DNA of 64,000 nucleotides from Pseudomonas mangiferae (GTDB lineage Bacteria; Pseudomonadota; Gammaproteobacteria; Pseudomonadales; Pseudomonadaceae): NCBI RefSeq assembly GCF_007109405.1, contig NZ_VJOY01000007.1, positions 1 to 64,000 of the forward strand, read 5' to 3'. Shown piece by piece: positions 49,616 to 59,626 of this stretch (position 1 is its first letter; each line of letters starts with the position of its first letter). The notes under the pieces were generated by a model. It saw only the letters and a program-made list of their open reading frames with translations, ran no database searches and was not told where the DNA came from. The position numbers and the translations under genes were made by a program.

Positions 49616-51691
49616 TCACACTTGGCCGTACTGCTGCCCCTGGCGCAGCCAGCGTTCCAGCAGGGGCGCCACATGTTGCGGCCAGCGCGCCAGCAGCGCC
49701 TGGGCGGCGTCGCGCACCGCCGGCAGCAGGTCGGCGTCGCGCATCAGGTCGGCCACCTTGAACTGCAGCAGACCGGTCTGGCGGGTGCCGAGCATCTCGC
49801 CCGGGCCGCGCAGCTCCAGGTCCTTCTCGGCGATGACGAAGCCGTCGCAGGTCTCGCGCATGATCCCCAGGCGCTCGCGGCCGAGCTGGGACAGCGGCGC
49901 GTGGTAGAGCAGCACGCAGTGGCTGGCGGCGCTGCCGCGGCCGACCCGGCCGCGCAGCTGGTGCAACTGGGCGAGGCCGAGGCGCTCGGGGTTCTCGATG
50001 ATCATCAGGCTGGCGTTGGGTACGTCCACCCCCACCTCGATCACCGTGGTGGCCACCAGCAGCTGCAGCGCGCCGCCCTTGAACGCGGCCATCACCTCGG
50101 CCTTCTCCGCCGGCTTCATGCGGCCGTGGATCAGCCCCACCCGCAGCTCGCCCAGGGCCGCGCCGAGTTCCTCGAAGGTGGTCTCGGCGGCCTGGCAGGT
50201 GAGCTCCTCGGATTCCTCGATGAGGGTGCAGACCCAGTAGGCCTGGCGCCCTTCGCGGCAGGCGATACGCACCCGCTCGATCACTTCCGGGCGGCGGCTG
50301 TCGGCGATCACCAGGGTGTTCACCGGGGTACGCCCGGGGGGCAGTTCATCGAGGATCGAGGTGTCCAGGTCGGCGTAGGCACTCATGGCCAGGGTTCGCG
50401 GGATCGGCGTGGCGGTCATGATCAGCTGGTGCGGGCAGAGCCGACCGTCGATGCCCTTGCGGCGCAGGGCCAGGCGCTGTTGCACGCCGAAGCGGTGCTG
50501 CTCGTCGATGATCACCAGGGCCAGGCGCTGGAAGCGCACCTCGTCCTGGAACAGCGCGTGGGTGCCCACCACCATCGGCGCGCCGCCGGCGATCCGCTCC
50601 AGGGCCGCGGCGCGGGCCTTGCCCTTGAGCTTGCCGGCCAGCCAGGCCACCTCGATGCCCAGGGGTTCCAGCCAGCGGCTGAAGGTGAGGAAGTGCTGCT
50701 CGGCGAGGATTTCCGTGGGCGCCATCAGCGCCACCTGGTAGCCGGCCTCCAGGGCCTGCAGGGCGGCGAGGGCGGCCACCACGGTCTTGCCGGCGCCCAC
50801 GTCGCCCTGGACCAGGCGCAGCATCGGCTCGCCCTGGCTGAGGTCGTAGGCGATCTCCGCGCCGACCCGGCGCTGGGCGCCGGTGGGGGCGAAGCCCAGG
50901 TTGTCGAGGAACCGCGCCGGCAGGCGGGACGCCGGCGGCAGCGCCGGCGCCCGCTGGGCGCGCACGCTTTCCCGCAGGCGCTGCAAGGACAGCTGGTGGG
51001 TGAGCAGTTCCTCGAACGCCAGGCGATGCTGGGCCCAGTGGCGGCCCTCGGCCAGTTCTTCCAGGTCGGCATCCGCCGGCGGCCGGTGCAGGTAGCGCAG
51101 GGCCTGGTCGAGGGCGCCCAGGCGGTAGTCCCTGGCCAGCTCCTCGGGCAGCCAGTCCGGCAGGCTATGGGGGCCGAGGCGGGCCAGCGCCTGCTGGCTG
51201 AGCTGGCGCAGGCGCAGCTGGGTCAGCCCTTCGGTAGTGGGGTAGATGGGCGTCAGGGTCTGCTCCACCGCCGGTGGCTCGCTGCCGTTCAGGGCGCGGT
51301 ATTCCGGGTGGTAGATCTCCAGCCCGGAGGCGCCGGGGCGCACTTCGCCGTAGCAGCGCAGGGTGGTACCGCGCTTCAGGGCGTCCTTCTGGGCCTGGTT
51401 GAAATGGTAGAAGCGCAGGCTGAGGGTGCCGCTGCCGTCCTGCAGGCGCACCAGCAGACTGCGGCGCCGGCCCATGACCACGTCGGCCCCCGCCACCACG
51501 CCTTCCACCACCGCGTCCTGTCCCGGGCGCAGGGCGCCGATGGGCACGATGCGGGTGCGGTCCTGGTAGCGCAGCGGCAGGTGGAACAGCACGTCCTGCA
51601 GGGTTTCCAGGCCCACCTTGGCGAGCTTCTCGGCCAGTGCCGCCCCCACTCCCTTGAGGGCGGTGACCGGCACCTGGGCGAGTTCGGTCAT
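49616..51691 (-). CDS. recG: ATP-dependent DNA helicase RecG
   Basis: The 691-residue superfamily 2 helicase remodels stalled forks and branched DNA. A wedge OB domain fills the first third (IVPIGALRPGQDAVVEG). Walker A (QGDVGAGKTVV) is near 296, followed by the DEQH box (DEQHRFGVQQR) and motif VI (LHQLRGRVGRG). The start ATG at 51689-51691 overlaps the oxyR stop by 4 bases; a longer in-frame start would sit inside oxyR and is rejected. oxyR-recG coupling is known in P. aeruginosa. Confidence 0.96.
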   Translation of the reverse strand: MTELAQVPVTALKGVGAALAEKLAKVGLETLQDVLFHLPLRYQDRTRIVPIGALRPGQDAVVEGVVAGADVVMGRRRSLLVRLQDGSGTLSLRFYHFNQAQKDALKRGTTLRCYGEVRPGASGLEIYHPEYRALNGSEPPAVEQTLTPIYPTTEGLTQLRLRQLSQQALARLGPHSLPDWLPEELARDYRLGALDQALRYLHRPPADADLEELAEGRHWAQHRLAFEELLTHQLSLQRLRESVRAQRAPALPPASRLPARFLDNLGFAPTGAQRRVGAEIAYDLSQGEPMLRLVQGDVGAGKTVVAALAALQALEAGYQVALMAPTEILAEQHFLTFSRWLEPLGIEVAWLAGKLKGKARAAALERIAGGAPMVVGTHALFQDEVRFQRLALVIIDEQHRFGVQQRLALRRKGIDGRLCPHQLIMTATPIPRTLAMSAYADLDTSILDELPPGRTPVNTLVIADSRRPEVIERVRIACREGRQAYWVCTLIEESEELTCQAAETTFEELGAALGELRVGLIHGRMKPAEKAEVMAAFKGGALQLLVATTVIEVGVDVPNASLMIIENPERLGLAQLHQLRGRVGRGSAASHCVLLYHAPLSQLGRERLGIMRETCDGFVIAEKDLELRGPGEMLGTRQTGLLQFKVADLMRDADLLPAVRDAAQALLARWPQHVAPLLERWLRQGQQYGQV

Positions 51692-52626
51692 GCCGGCTGC
51701 GGTTCTTCCCGCAGGGCAGGCGGGCGGGCCACGGAGCACAGGCGGATGGAGTCGGCCAGCACCTCGATGGCGCGCGGCCGCGGGAAGCTGGCGCGCCAGG
51801 CGATGGCCACGGTGCGGTAGGGCACCGGCGGGGTCAGCGGGCGGATCTCGATGACCCCCGGGGCGTAGTGGTGGCTGTCCACCGCCGAGAACGGCAGGAT
51901 CGACACGCCCAGGCCGGAGGCCACCATGTGGCGGATGGTCTCCAGGGAGCTGGACTCCACCGTGGTGTGCTTGGCGGCGTCCTCGCTGCGGCGGGTCGCC
52001 GGGCAGGCTTCCAGAACCTGGTCGCGGAAGCAGTGACCTTCGCCCAGCAGCAGCAGGCTCTTGTCGTTGAGCAACTCGGCGTCGATGGTCTTGCGCGCCG
52101 TCCAGCTGTGATCGGCCGGCATCAGCACGTAGAAGGGCTCGTCGTAGAGGGTCTTGGTCAGGACGTCGGCTTCGTTGAACGGCAGCGCGATGATGATGGC
52201 GTCCAGTTCACCGGTGCGCAGCTTGTCCCGCAGCACGTGGGTGAAGTTTTCCTCGATATACAGCGGCATCTGCGGCGCGACCCGGTGCAACTGCGGGATC
52301 AGGTGCGGGAACAGGTAGGGGCCGACGGTGTAGATGGCGCCCACCTTGAGGGGGGCGGTGAGCTGGTTCTTGCCGGCCTGGGCCAGTTCGCGGATGCCCT
52401 GGGCCTGTTCCAGCACCTTCTGCGCCTGGGCGACGATGCCTTCGCCCACGGGGGTCAGGCGCACCGCGCTCTTGCTGCGCTCGAAGATCAGTACCCCCAG
52501 CTCGTCCTCCAGCTTCTTCACCCCCACGGACAAGGTGGGCTGGCTGACATGGCAGCGCTCGGCGGCACGCCCGAAGTGCTGCTCCTGGGCGAGGGTGACG
52601 ATGTAGCGCAGTTCGGTGAGGGTCAT
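51688..52626 (-). CDS. oxyR: hydrogen peroxide sensor OxyR
   Basis: The 312-residue LysR-type regulator activates catalase, AhpC and other peroxide defences. The N-terminal helix-turn-helix is HFGRAAERCHVSQPTLSVGV. The redox cysteines C199 (GEGHCF) and C208 (LEACPA) sit exactly at the classic positions. The ATG at 52624-52626 is the first Met of the conserved N-terminus MTLTELRYIV; a longer frame to 52680 is not conserved. It is cotranscribed with recG. Confidence 0.97.
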   Translation of the reverse strand: MTLTELRYIVTLAQEQHFGRAAERCHVSQPTLSVGVKKLEDELGVLIFERSKSAVRLTPVGEGIVAQAQKVLEQAQGIRELAQAGKNQLTAPLKVGAIYTVGPYLFPHLIPQLHRVAPQMPLYIEENFTHVLRDKLRTGELDAIIIALPFNEADVLTKTLYDEPFYVLMPADHSWTARKTIDAELLNDKSLLLLGEGHCFRDQVLEACPATRRSEDAAKHTTVESSSLETIRHMVASGLGVSILPFSAVDSHHYAPGVIEIRPLTPPVPYRTVAIAWRASFPRPRAIEVLADSIRLCSVARPPALREEPQPA

Positions 52627-52690
52627 AGCGTGCGTCCATTGAAGTGCCCCAAGCATAGCGGGTCGAGTCAATGGAACCAACCAGAGGGCG

Positions 52691-52712
52691 CCGGTCGCGT
52701 CCGTGCGACCGG
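52691..52712. terminator. perfect hairpin after tonB
   Basis: CCGGTCGC and GCGACCGG pair exactly (8 bases) around GTCCGT. The hairpin begins 19 bases past the tonB stop and lies before the oxyR start on the same strand. No T-run is seen. Confidence 0.45.
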
Positions 52713-52731
52713 TTGCGTGCCCGGGCGGGCC

Positions 52732-53475
52732 TCAGCGGCGGCCGCGCTCCAGGGAATAGACGAAGGGCGCCACCACTTCCAGGCTGCCGTTGTTCAGCAG
52801 CTCCGCGGGCGGGGGCGGCAGCGGCTGGGCGCGGCGGATCATCTCCAGGGTGGCGCGGTCGATGGACGCGCTGCCGGAGTTGCTGACCAGGGAGTAGGAC
52901 AGCACCTTGCCCTCGGCGTCCACCACGAAGCGCAGGCGGTTCACCCCTTCGAAGCCGCGCCGGCGCGCGTCCTCCGGGTAGCGCTTGTAGCGGCTCAGGT
53001 GGGCCAGCAGCTTGCTCTGCCAGGTCACCTCGGCCTTGGACGGCGTGCTGATCGCCGCCTGCTGGGGCGCCGCGGCCTTTTCGTCCACCTCGGCCACCGG
53101 CGCCGGTGGCGCTTCCTCGGGCGGCTGGGGCTCCGGCTGCGGTTTCACCGGCGGCTTGGGCTCGACCGGCTTGGGCGGCTTCGGCTTGGGCTTGGGTTTC
53201 GGCTTGGGCGGGATGGCGATGGTGGGCTTCGGCGCCTCCACCAGCTTGGGCAGCGGCTCCGGTTCCTCCGGCACCACCTCCGGCGGCGGCGGGGGTGCCG
53301 GCTTGGGCGCGGCCGGCGGCAGCGGCTCCAGCTCGATCATCATGGCCGCCGGCGGCAGCTCGATGGGCTGCGCCTCCACGTGCCAGAACATCGTCCAGTA
53401 GGCCAATCCCAGGTGCAGGCCGACGATCAGCAGCAGGCTGACGGCCCACTGCACCAGCTTGCGGGTTCCGGTCAT
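52732..53475 (-). CDS. tonB: energy transducer TonB
   Basis: The 247-residue protein spans the periplasm and passes proton-motive energy to outer-membrane receptors. An N-terminal anchor helix (LVQWAVSLLLIVGLHLGLA, about 8-26) is followed by a Pro-Glu and Pro-Lys rich linker (about 40-125), with KPKPKPKPKP. A C-terminal TonB domain follows (YPEDARRRGFEGVNRLRFVV). It overlaps exbD by 4 bases and forms exbB-exbD-tonB, as in P. putida. Confidence 0.94.
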   Translation of the reverse strand: MTGTRKLVQWAVSLLLIVGLHLGLAYWTMFWHVEAQPIELPPAAMMIELEPLPPAAPKPAPPPPPEVVPEEPEPLPKLVEAPKPTIAIPPKPKPKPKPKPPKPVEPKPPVKPQPEPQPPEEAPPAPVAEVDEKAAAPQQAAISTPSKAEVTWQSKLLAHLSRYKRYPEDARRRGFEGVNRLRFVVDAEGKVLSYSLVSNSGSASIDRATLEMIRRAQPLPPPPAELLNNGSLEVVAPFVYSLERGRR

Positions 53476-53894
53476 CGGCCGACCGTCTCCAACCCGACCA
53501 GGCCGATCTTCAGGTAGCCGGCGCCGCGCAGGGCATCCATGACTTCCATCAGGGTGGCGTATTCGACGCCCTTGTCGCCGCGGACGAACACCGTCTTGTC
53601 CTTGTCGCCGTGGGTCAGCTGGTCCAGGGCCGGGCCGACGCCCTCCTTGGTCACCGCGTTCTCCCCCAGGAACAGCTCATGGTTTTCCTTGATGCTGAGG
53701 TAGATCGGCTTGTCCGGCCGGGGCGCGGGCTTGGCGGTGGAGGCCGGCAGGTCGATCTTCACGTCCACCGTCGCCAGGGGCGCGGCCACCATGAAGATGA
53801 TCAGCAGTACCAGCATCACGTCGATGAAGGGGGTGACGTTGATGTCATGCACTTCGGCGAGGTCGTCGCCGCCTTCGTTCAGATGCAGTCCCAT
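53472..53894 (-). CDS. exbD: biopolymer transport protein ExbD
   Basis: The 140-residue inner-membrane protein is part of the proton channel of the TonB motor. The single helix (VTPFIDVMLVLLIIFMVAAPL, about 21-41) contains the key protonated Asp near residue 26. A periplasmic domain follows (SIKENHELFLGENAVTKE). It lies 3 bases after exbB and overlaps tonB by 4 bases. Confidence 0.95.
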   Translation of the reverse strand: MGLHLNEGGDDLAEVHDINVTPFIDVMLVLLIIFMVAAPLATVDVKIDLPASTAKPAPRPDKPIYLSIKENHELFLGENAVTKEGVGPALDQLTHGDKDKTVFVRGDKGVEYATLMEVMDALRGAGYLKIGLVGLETVGR

Positions 53895-53897
53895 GTC

Positions 53898-54893
53898 TCA
53901 GCCCACTTTCACCATGTGTGGTTGGGAATTGCGCTCGGCCGGCAACTGGTCGAGGTCGCGGCTCACCAGCAGCAGCACCTGGGCGGAGGCATCCGCCACC
54001 TGGGCCTTGTAGCCGGCGATGGAGCGGGCGAAGACGTTGTAGATGACCACCGCGGGGATCGCCGCCACCAGGCCCATGGCGGTGGCCAGCAGCGCTTCGG
54101 CGATGCCGGGGGCGACCACGGCGAGGTTGGTGGTCTGGGAGCGGGCGATGCCGATGAAGCTGTTCATGATCCCCCAGACGGTACCGAACAGGCCGACGAA
54201 GGGGGCGGTGGAGCCGATGGTGGCGAGCACCCCGGTGCCCTGGCTCATGCGCCGGCCGCTGGCGGCCACCAGACGCTCCAGGCGGAAGCTGACCCGCTCC
54301 TTGATACCTTCGCGCTCGCGGACGCTGGCGGACAGCTTCACTTCTTCCAGGGCGTCGTGCACCAGCAGCCGCGACAAGCTGCCGGCGCGGTCGGCCTTCT
54401 CGCCGGCTTCGCTCAGGGTGCGGGCGGATTTCAGCGCCAGCAGCTCGCGGCGCAGGCGGCGCTTGGCGGCGATCAGCTCGATGCCCTTGGCCAGCCAGAC
54501 GGTCCAGGTGAGGACCGAGGCGATGGCCAGGCCGATCATCACACCTTTCACCACCATATCGGCGTTCTGGTACATACCCCAGGGCGACAGGTCATGGGCG
54601 AGGCCCGGCTGGTCGTCGGCTTCGGCCACCGGGACCGAGGCGTCCGCGGTCGGCGCGGCAGGCGCTGTCTCCACCGGCGCCGTGGCCGGCGCTTCGCCGG
54701 TGGCGGCGGGCACCGCGGGCGTGGCGGTCGGCGTTGCCGGGGTGCTCTCGGGGGCCGCTGCGGGCGCGGGGGCCGCGGCATCGGCCATGGCGCCGGCGGG
54801 GATCAGCAGCCCGAGGCACAGCGCCGCGAAGAGCCGCACGACGCGGGAAGGGAGGAACGAGAGGGGCAGGGCACGTGAGGCGAGAGAGTTCAT
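53898..54893 (-). CDS. exbB: biopolymer transport protein ExbB
   Basis: The 331-residue protein is an N-terminally extended ExbB. Its signal-like helix ends near AGAMADA, then an Ala/Pro/Thr-rich stretch (about 45-105) and the ExbB/MotA domain with three helices. Visible landmarks are VVKGVMIGLAIASVLTWTVW, GVLATIGSTAPFVGLFGTVWG and APGIAEALLATAMGLVAAIPA. I chose the ATG at 54891-54893; an in-frame ATG at 54930-54932 would add 13 residues before the signal. Candidate Fur site about 80-100 bases upstream. Confidence 0.92.
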   Translation of the reverse strand: MNSLASRALPLSFLPSRVVRLFAALCLGLLIPAGAMADAAAPAPAAAPESTPATPTATPAVPAATGEAPATAPVETAPAAPTADASVPVAEADDQPGLAHDLSPWGMYQNADMVVKGVMIGLAIASVLTWTVWLAKGIELIAAKRRLRRELLALKSARTLSEAGEKADRAGSLSRLLVHDALEEVKLSASVREREGIKERVSFRLERLVAASGRRMSQGTGVLATIGSTAPFVGLFGTVWGIMNSFIGIARSQTTNLAVVAPGIAEALLATAMGLVAAIPAVVIYNVFARSIAGYKAQVADASAQVLLLVSRDLDQLPAERNSQPHMVKVG

Positions 54894-54978
54894 GCGGGCC
54901 GGACCTGATTGAGGAGGAAATCGATTGTCCATCGCGGCGGTTGACGGGCAGGCGATGGCACGAAGGGCAGTTATTATT

Positions 54979-54993
54979 GCAAGTAATTCTTGT
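54979..54993. promoter_or_regulatory. weak Fur-box-like sequence upstream of exbB
   Basis: TGCAAGTAATTCTTG in an AT-rich stretch fits the 7-1-7 Fur model TGATAATnATTATCA at 8 of 14 positions. Iron control of exbBD-tonB is common, so position supports it, but the match is modest. Confidence 0.35.
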
Positions 54994-55095
54994 TTGTAAC
55001 AGGGATATGATGGTGCCATCACCAAACCGCCGGGTGCGGCGGTGTCCCGATGGCGGTGCACCTGGCATGCTGGCTGTTTTCCCGGAGTCCTTTCC

Positions 55096-55950
55096 ATGAC
55101 GATGCCTTCCTTGTTGATCGCCGGCTGCGGCGATGTCGGGGGCCGCCTGGCCACGCGCCTGATGGCCGAGGGTTGGCGGGTGTACGGCCTGCGCCGGACC
55201 ATCGCTGCCCTGCCCGAGGGCGTGCTGCCGGTGGCCGGCGACCTGGAGCGCGACGCCTGCCCGACCGCCTGGCCCGGCGGCCCGTTGGACTACGTGGTGT
55301 ACAGCGCGGCCGCCAGCCGCCACGACCAGGCTGGCTACCGGTCCGCCTACGTCGACGGCCTGCGCCACGTACTGGCCTGGCTGCAGGCCCACGGGCAGCG
55401 GCCGAAGCGGCTGCTGTTCGTGTCCAGCAGTGGGGTGTATGACCAGCGCGAGGGCGAATGGATCGACGAAACCTCGCCGGCACTGGCCGCGCGCTACTCC
55501 GGGCAGCTCATGCGCGAGGCCGAGGCGCTGGCCTTGGGCGCGCCGGTGCCGGCGTCCGTGGTGCGTCTCACCGGCCTCTACGGGCCGGGTCGGGAGTGGT
55601 TGCTGCGCCAGGTGCGCGAAGGCTACCGCGTGACCCGGGAGCCGCCACTGTATGCCAATCGCATCCACGTGGACGATGCCGCCGGGCTGCTGGCGTTCCT
55701 GCTGCAGGCGGATCGTCGCGGCGTGGCCCTGGAGGACTGTTACCTGGGGGTGGACGACGCCCCGGCGCCGCTGCACGAGGTGATGGACTGGCTGCGCCAG
55801 CGCCTGGGCGTGCAGCACTGGTCGGACGAGGAAACGGTGCGCCGGGCGGGCAGCAAGCGCTGTTCCAACGCCCGGGCGCGCGCCCTCGGCTGGCGGCCCC
55901 GGTATCCCAGTTACCGCGAGGGCTACGAGGCGATCCTCGCGGAGGACTGA
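55096..55950 (+). CDS. NAD-dependent epimerase/dehydratase family (SDR) protein
   Basis: The 284-residue Rossmann protein begins MTMPSLLIAGCGDVGGRLATRL, with a short Gly-rich nucleotide site (GCGDVGG). YSAAASRHDQ and VSSSGVYDQ are the usual extended-SDR strands. The expected Tyr-x-x-x-Lys pair is not clear: RYSGQLMREAE places Arg, not Lys. So it may be an atypical, perhaps non-catalytic member of the YeeZ type. The ATG at 55096 follows GGAG. It is divergent from exbB. Confidence 0.8.
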   Translation: MTMPSLLIAGCGDVGGRLATRLMAEGWRVYGLRRTIAALPEGVLPVAGDLERDACPTAWPGGPLDYVVYSAAASRHDQAGYRSAYVDGLRHVLAWLQAHGQRPKRLLFVSSSGVYDQREGEWIDETSPALAARYSGQLMREAEALALGAPVPASVVRLTGLYGPGREWLLRQVREGYRVTREPPLYANRIHVDDAAGLLAFLLQADRRGVALEDCYLGVDDAPAPLHEVMDWLRQRLGVQHWSDEETVRRAGSKRCSNARARALGWRPRYPSYREGYEAILAED

Positions 55951-55963
55951 AGGAGCGCGGGCG

Positions 55964-56704
55964 TCAGTCGCGGCGCAGCAGCCAGCGGCGGGGGCCGGGC
56001 ACCAGGTCCGGGATCTCGTCCTGCTGGGCGCGGTTCACCGCGGCGAAGATTTCCAGCGTGTCGCCCTGGCGCGTGAAGATCCACGGCGCGCCCTGGTTGC
56101 CCTGCTGCAGCCAGAGGCTGTCGTGTTCCTCGCTGGTGGAGGCGCAGTCGCCCGCCAGGCACAGGGCGTAGCGATCCGCCCCGGGCAGGCCTTCGAGGCT
56201 GCCGTCGGCGCCGAAGCGTACCCGCCCGCCTTCGCCGTTGCCCTCGCGGATGATCCAGTCGCCGCCCAGGAAGGCCGCGTACAGCGCTTCCTCGAAACCG
56301 CTGCCCAGGGGCGCGTTGGCCGGGACACTGCGACTTGGCCGGGCGAAGCGCTGTTCCGGCAGGTGAGGGCTGGCTTCCTGCACCAGTTGCGCGCCGTCCA
56401 GGTGCAGGGCGTCCTGACCCTGGTCGTCGAGGTCGACGCGCCAGCGGTTGCTGGTCGCCGGGTCGGCGCTCAGTCGTCCATTGGCGGTCTCGAAACCGTT
56501 GGTGCCGTCGGCGCGGCCCGTCGCGGTATCCAGGCGCCATTCGAAGGTGGGGCCATAGGCCTGCAGGGATTCGCGCAGCTTGCCGCTCTCGCGGGCGGCG
56601 TCGATGGCGGCCTGGTTGATCCAGACCCCGCTGGGGTCCTGGGGTTTGCTGGCGCAGCCGGCCAGCACGAGGCTGCAGAGCAGCAGGGAAAGGCAGTCAC
56701 GCAT
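55964..56704 (-). CDS. lipoprotein of unknown function
   Basis: The 246-residue precursor has a lipobox LAGC (Cys at 17) after MRDCLSLLLCSLVLAGCAS. The mature part is beta-rich (SGVWINQAAIDAARESGKL, WIIREGNGEGGRVRFGAD) and repeats short Gly/Asp motifs. The family is not recognised, but a gene of this kind lies beside ridA in P. aeruginosa. The ATG at 56702-56704 gives a canonical signal. It may be the last gene of the spoT-ridA run. Confidence 0.78.
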   Translation of the reverse strand: MRDCLSLLLCSLVLAGCASKPQDPSGVWINQAAIDAARESGKLRESLQAYGPTFEWRLDTATGRADGTNGFETANGRLSADPATSNRWRVDLDDQGQDALHLDGAQLVQEASPHLPEQRFARPSRSVPANAPLGSGFEEALYAAFLGGDWIIREGNGEGGRVRFGADGSLEGLPGADRYALCLAGDCASTSEEHDSLWLQQGNQGAPWIFTRQGDTLEIFAAVNRAQQDEIPDLVPGPRRWLLRRD

Positions 56705-56754
56705 GGGGAGCATCCGTTGCGGCGGGCGGGGGCCGTGGGCCCCCGCCCGTTCCA

Positions 56755-57135
56755 TCACTCGAGAACCAGGATGGCGTCCATCTCGACCTGGGAAGCGCGC
56801 GGCAGCGCGGCCACGCCGATGGCGGCGCGGGCCGGGTAGGGCTGCTGGAAGTAGCGGCCCATGATCTCGTTGACCGTGGCGAAGTGGCTGAGGTCGGTGA
56901 GGAAGATGTTCAGCTTGACGATGTCCTTGAGGGCGCCGCCGGCCGCCTCGGCCACCGCCTTGAGGTTCTCGAACACCTGCACGGTCTGAGCCTCGAAGCC
57001 GTCCACCAGCTCCATGGTCTTCGGGTCCAGGGGAATCTGCCCGGACAGGTAGACGGTGTTGCCGGCCTTGATCGCCTGGGAATAGGTGCCGATGGCGGCG
57101 GGTGCGTTCTCGGTATTGATCACAGTCTTGGACAT
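56755..57135 (-). CDS. ridA: RidA/YjgF family enamine-imine deaminase
   Basis: The 126-residue trimeric protein hydrolyses reactive 2-aminoacrylate and related enamines to ketoacids. The family signature is seen in [36 protein letters not shown] and [20 protein letters not shown], including the key Arg of PARAAIG. Length fits. It lies 64 bases after spoT on the same strand, as in P. aeruginosa. Confidence 0.95.
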   Translation of the reverse strand: MSKTVINTENAPAAIGTYSQAIKAGNTVYLSGQIPLDPKTMELVDGFEAQTVQVFENLKAVAEAAGGALKDIVKLNIFLTDLSHFATVNEIMGRYFQQPYPARAAIGVAALPRASQVEMDAILVLE

Positions 57136-57199
57136 GCTGACTCCTTGTGAGAGGGGTGGGGGCGAACGGAGCCTTCCGTTCGGAGCGCGTGCCCGCCGA

Positions 57200-59305
57200 T
57201 CAGGCGCGCACGCGGGTGATGCGGACGACGCCCTTGAGGGCGCGCAGCTTCTTGATCACACGGGCCAGGTGCACCCGGTCGTGCACGCTGACCACCAGCT
57301 GGACGACGCTGATGCGGCCGTCGCGCTCGTCCATGCTGATCTTCTCGATGTTGCCGTCGGCGGCGTTGACGCTGCTGGCCAGCAGCGCGATCAGGCCGCG
57401 CTGGTGCTCCAGCTCGACCCGCAGCTCGACGTTGAATTCGCCGGTGACGTCCTTGGCCCAGGACAGCTGGATGCACTTCTCCGGGTTGTTGCGCACGTCC
57501 TCGATGTTCCGGCAGCTTTCCAGGTGCACCACCATGCCCTTGCCCGCCGACAGGTGGCCGACGATGGGGTCGCCGGGGATCGGCGTGCAGCACTTGGCAT
57601 AGCTCAGTACCAGGCCCTCGGTGCCGCGGATCGCCAGCGGGCCCTCGCTGCCGTGGGCCTGCTCGCCGTCGCTGGAAAGCAGGCGGCGGGCCACCACGTA
57701 GGCCATGCGATTGCCCAGGCCGATGTCTTCCAGCAGGTCTTCCGGACTGTCCAGCCGGTACTCCACCAGGGCCGCCTGCAGGCGGTCGCCGGGAATCCGC
57801 TCCAGGTGGCTGTCGAAGCCGGCCAGGGCCTTGTTCAGCAGGCGCTCGCCGAGGTTCACCGACTCGGAGCGGCGCTGCAGCTTGAGGGCGTGGCGGATAT
57901 GGGTGCGCGCCTTGCCGGTGACCACGAAGTTCAGCCAGGCCGGGTTCGGGCGTGCGCCGGGGGCGCTGACGATCTCCACCGTCTCGCCGCTCTGCAGCGG
58001 TTCCGACAGCGGCGCCAGGCGGCGGTCGATGCGGCAGGCGATGCAGGTATTGCCGACGTCGGTGTGCACTGCGTAGGCGAAGTCCACCGCCGTGGAGCCC
58101 TTGGGCAGCTCCATGATGCGGCCCTTGGGCGTGAACACGTAGACCTCGTCCGGGAACAGGTCGATCTTCACGCTCTCGATGAATTCCAGGGAGTTGCCGG
58201 CGCGCTGCTGCATCTCCAGCACGCCCTTGACCCACTGCCGCGCGCGGGCGTGGCTGGCCTTCGGCGCTTCCTCGTTGGACTTGTACAGCCAATGGGCGGC
58301 GATGCCGTTGTTGGCCATCTCCTCCATCTCGTGGGTGCGGATCTGGATCTCGATGGGCACCCCGTGCATGCCGAACAGCGTGGTATGCAGCGACTGGTAG
58401 CCGTTGGCCTTGGGGATCGCGATGTAGTCCTTGAAGCGGCCGGGCAGCGGCTTGTAGAGGTTGTGCACGGCGCCCAGCACGCGGTAGCAGGTGTCGACCT
58501 TGTCGACGATGATGCGGAAGGCGTAGACGTCCATGATCTCGTTGAACGCCTTGCGCTTGCCACGCATCTTCCGGTAGATGCTGTAGAGGTGCTTCTCGCG
58601 GCCGGTCACGTCGCCCTGCATGCCCTCGTGTTCCAGGCAGTGCGTGAGGGATTCCTCGATGCGACCGACGATTTCCTTGCGGTTGCCGCGGGCGCGCCGG
58701 ACCGCGGCGCGGATGCGCTCGGCGCGCATCGGGTGCATGGCCTTGAAGCCCAGGTCCTCGAACTCCACGCGCATGCTGTGCATGCCCAGGCGGTTGGCGA
58801 TGGGGGCGTAGATTTCCAGGGTTTCCTTGGCGATGCGCCGGCGTTTTTCGCCGGACAGCACTTCCAGGGTGCGCATGTTGTGCAGGCGGTCAGCCAGCTT
58901 CACCAGGATCACCCGGATATCCCGGGCCATGGCCATGGCCATCTTCTGGAAGTTCTCGGCCTGGGCCTCGGCCTTGGTCTCGAAGTTCATCTGGGTCAGC
59001 TTGCTGACCCCGTCCACCAGCTCCGCGACGGTCTCGCCGAACTGGGTGACCAGCGCTTCCTTGGCGATACCGGTGTCCTCGATCACGTCGTGCAGCATGG
59101 CGGCCATCAGGCTCTGATGGTCCATGTGCATGTCGGCGAGGATGCTGGCGACCGCCAGCGGGTGGGTGACGTAGGCCTCGCCGCTACGCCGGCGCTGCCC
59201 GTCGTGGGCTTGTTCGGCGTAGAAATAGGCGCGGCGGACCAGGTCGACCTGGTCGGGGCCGAGGTAGGACGAGAGCCGGTCGGCGAGCGTGTCTATGCTG
59301 GGCAC
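57200..59305 (-). CDS. spoT: bifunctional (p)ppGpp synthetase/hydrolase SpoT
   Basis: The 701-residue protein makes and hydrolyses the stringent-response alarmone. The hydrolase HD domain has H48 and the H72-D73 pair ([10 protein letters not shown]). The synthetase domain shows [20 protein letters not shown] and [16 protein letters not shown] domain ([22 protein letters not shown]) and a C-terminal ACT domain ([16 protein letters not shown]) follow. It lies 57 bases after rpoZ in the usual gmk-rpoZ-spoT order. Confidence 0.97.
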   Translation of the reverse strand: MPSIDTLADRLSSYLGPDQVDLVRRAYFYAEQAHDGQRRRSGEAYVTHPLAVASILADMHMDHQSLMAAMLHDVIEDTGIAKEALVTQFGETVAELVDGVSKLTQMNFETKAEAQAENFQKMAMAMARDIRVILVKLADRLHNMRTLEVLSGEKRRRIAKETLEIYAPIANRLGMHSMRVEFEDLGFKAMHPMRAERIRAAVRRARGNRKEIVGRIEESLTHCLEHEGMQGDVTGREKHLYSIYRKMRGKRKAFNEIMDVYAFRIIVDKVDTCYRVLGAVHNLYKPLPGRFKDYIAIPKANGYQSLHTTLFGMHGVPIEIQIRTHEMEEMANNGIAAHWLYKSNEEAPKASHARARQWVKGVLEMQQRAGNSLEFIESVKIDLFPDEVYVFTPKGRIMELPKGSTAVDFAYAVHTDVGNTCIACRIDRRLAPLSEPLQSGETVEIVSAPGARPNPAWLNFVVTGKARTHIRHALKLQRRSESVNLGERLLNKALAGFDSHLERIPGDRLQAALVEYRLDSPEDLLEDIGLGNRMAYVVARRLLSSDGEQAHGSEGPLAIRGTEGLVLSYAKCCTPIPGDPIVGHLSAGKGMVVHLESCRNIEDVRNNPEKCIQLSWAKDVTGEFNVELRVELEHQRGLIALLASSVNAADGNIEKISMDERDGRISVVQLVVSVHDRVHLARVIKKLRALKGVVRITRVRA

Positions 59306-59362
59306 TGCTGGCCTCCCCGCCGGCGACCGTCCGGCTCCGCGTCACGTCGACCAGGCATCGAA

Positions 59363-59626
59363 TCAGAGCGCCTCGCTGGACTCGTCCTCGAAGGCGGCGA
59401 AGATCGGCTCGTCCTCGACGATCTCTTCCTGGGCGATCACGTCGTAGTCCACCAGGCCGCTGGCGATCTCGCGCAGGGCGACCACGGTGGGCTTGTCGTT
59501 TTCCCAGGCGACCTTCGGCTCTTTGCCGCCGGTGGCCAGTTGACGGGAGCGCTTGGTGGCGAGCATCACCAGTTCGAAGCGGTTATCGACGTTATCCAGG
59601 CAGTCTTCAACGGTGACGCGAGCCAT
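59363..59626 (-). CDS. rpoZ: RNA polymerase omega subunit
   Basis: The 87-residue subunit helps assemble RNA polymerase and forms part of a ppGpp site. It starts [20 protein letters not shown] and has the conserved [13 protein letters not shown]. The acidic C-terminus ([19 protein letters not shown]) is typical of Pseudomonas. It lies between gmk and spoT on the same strand. Confidence 0.97.
   Translation of the reverse strand: MARVTVEDCLDNVDNRFELVMLATKRSRQLATGGKEPKVAWENDKPTVVALREIASGLVDYDVIAQEEIVEDEPIFAAFEDESSEAL

Noticed and set aside
53041-53380. Repetitive Pro-Lys/Pro-Glu codons in tonB as a possible DNA repeat element
   Set aside because: It is the normal periplasm-spanning linker of TonB.
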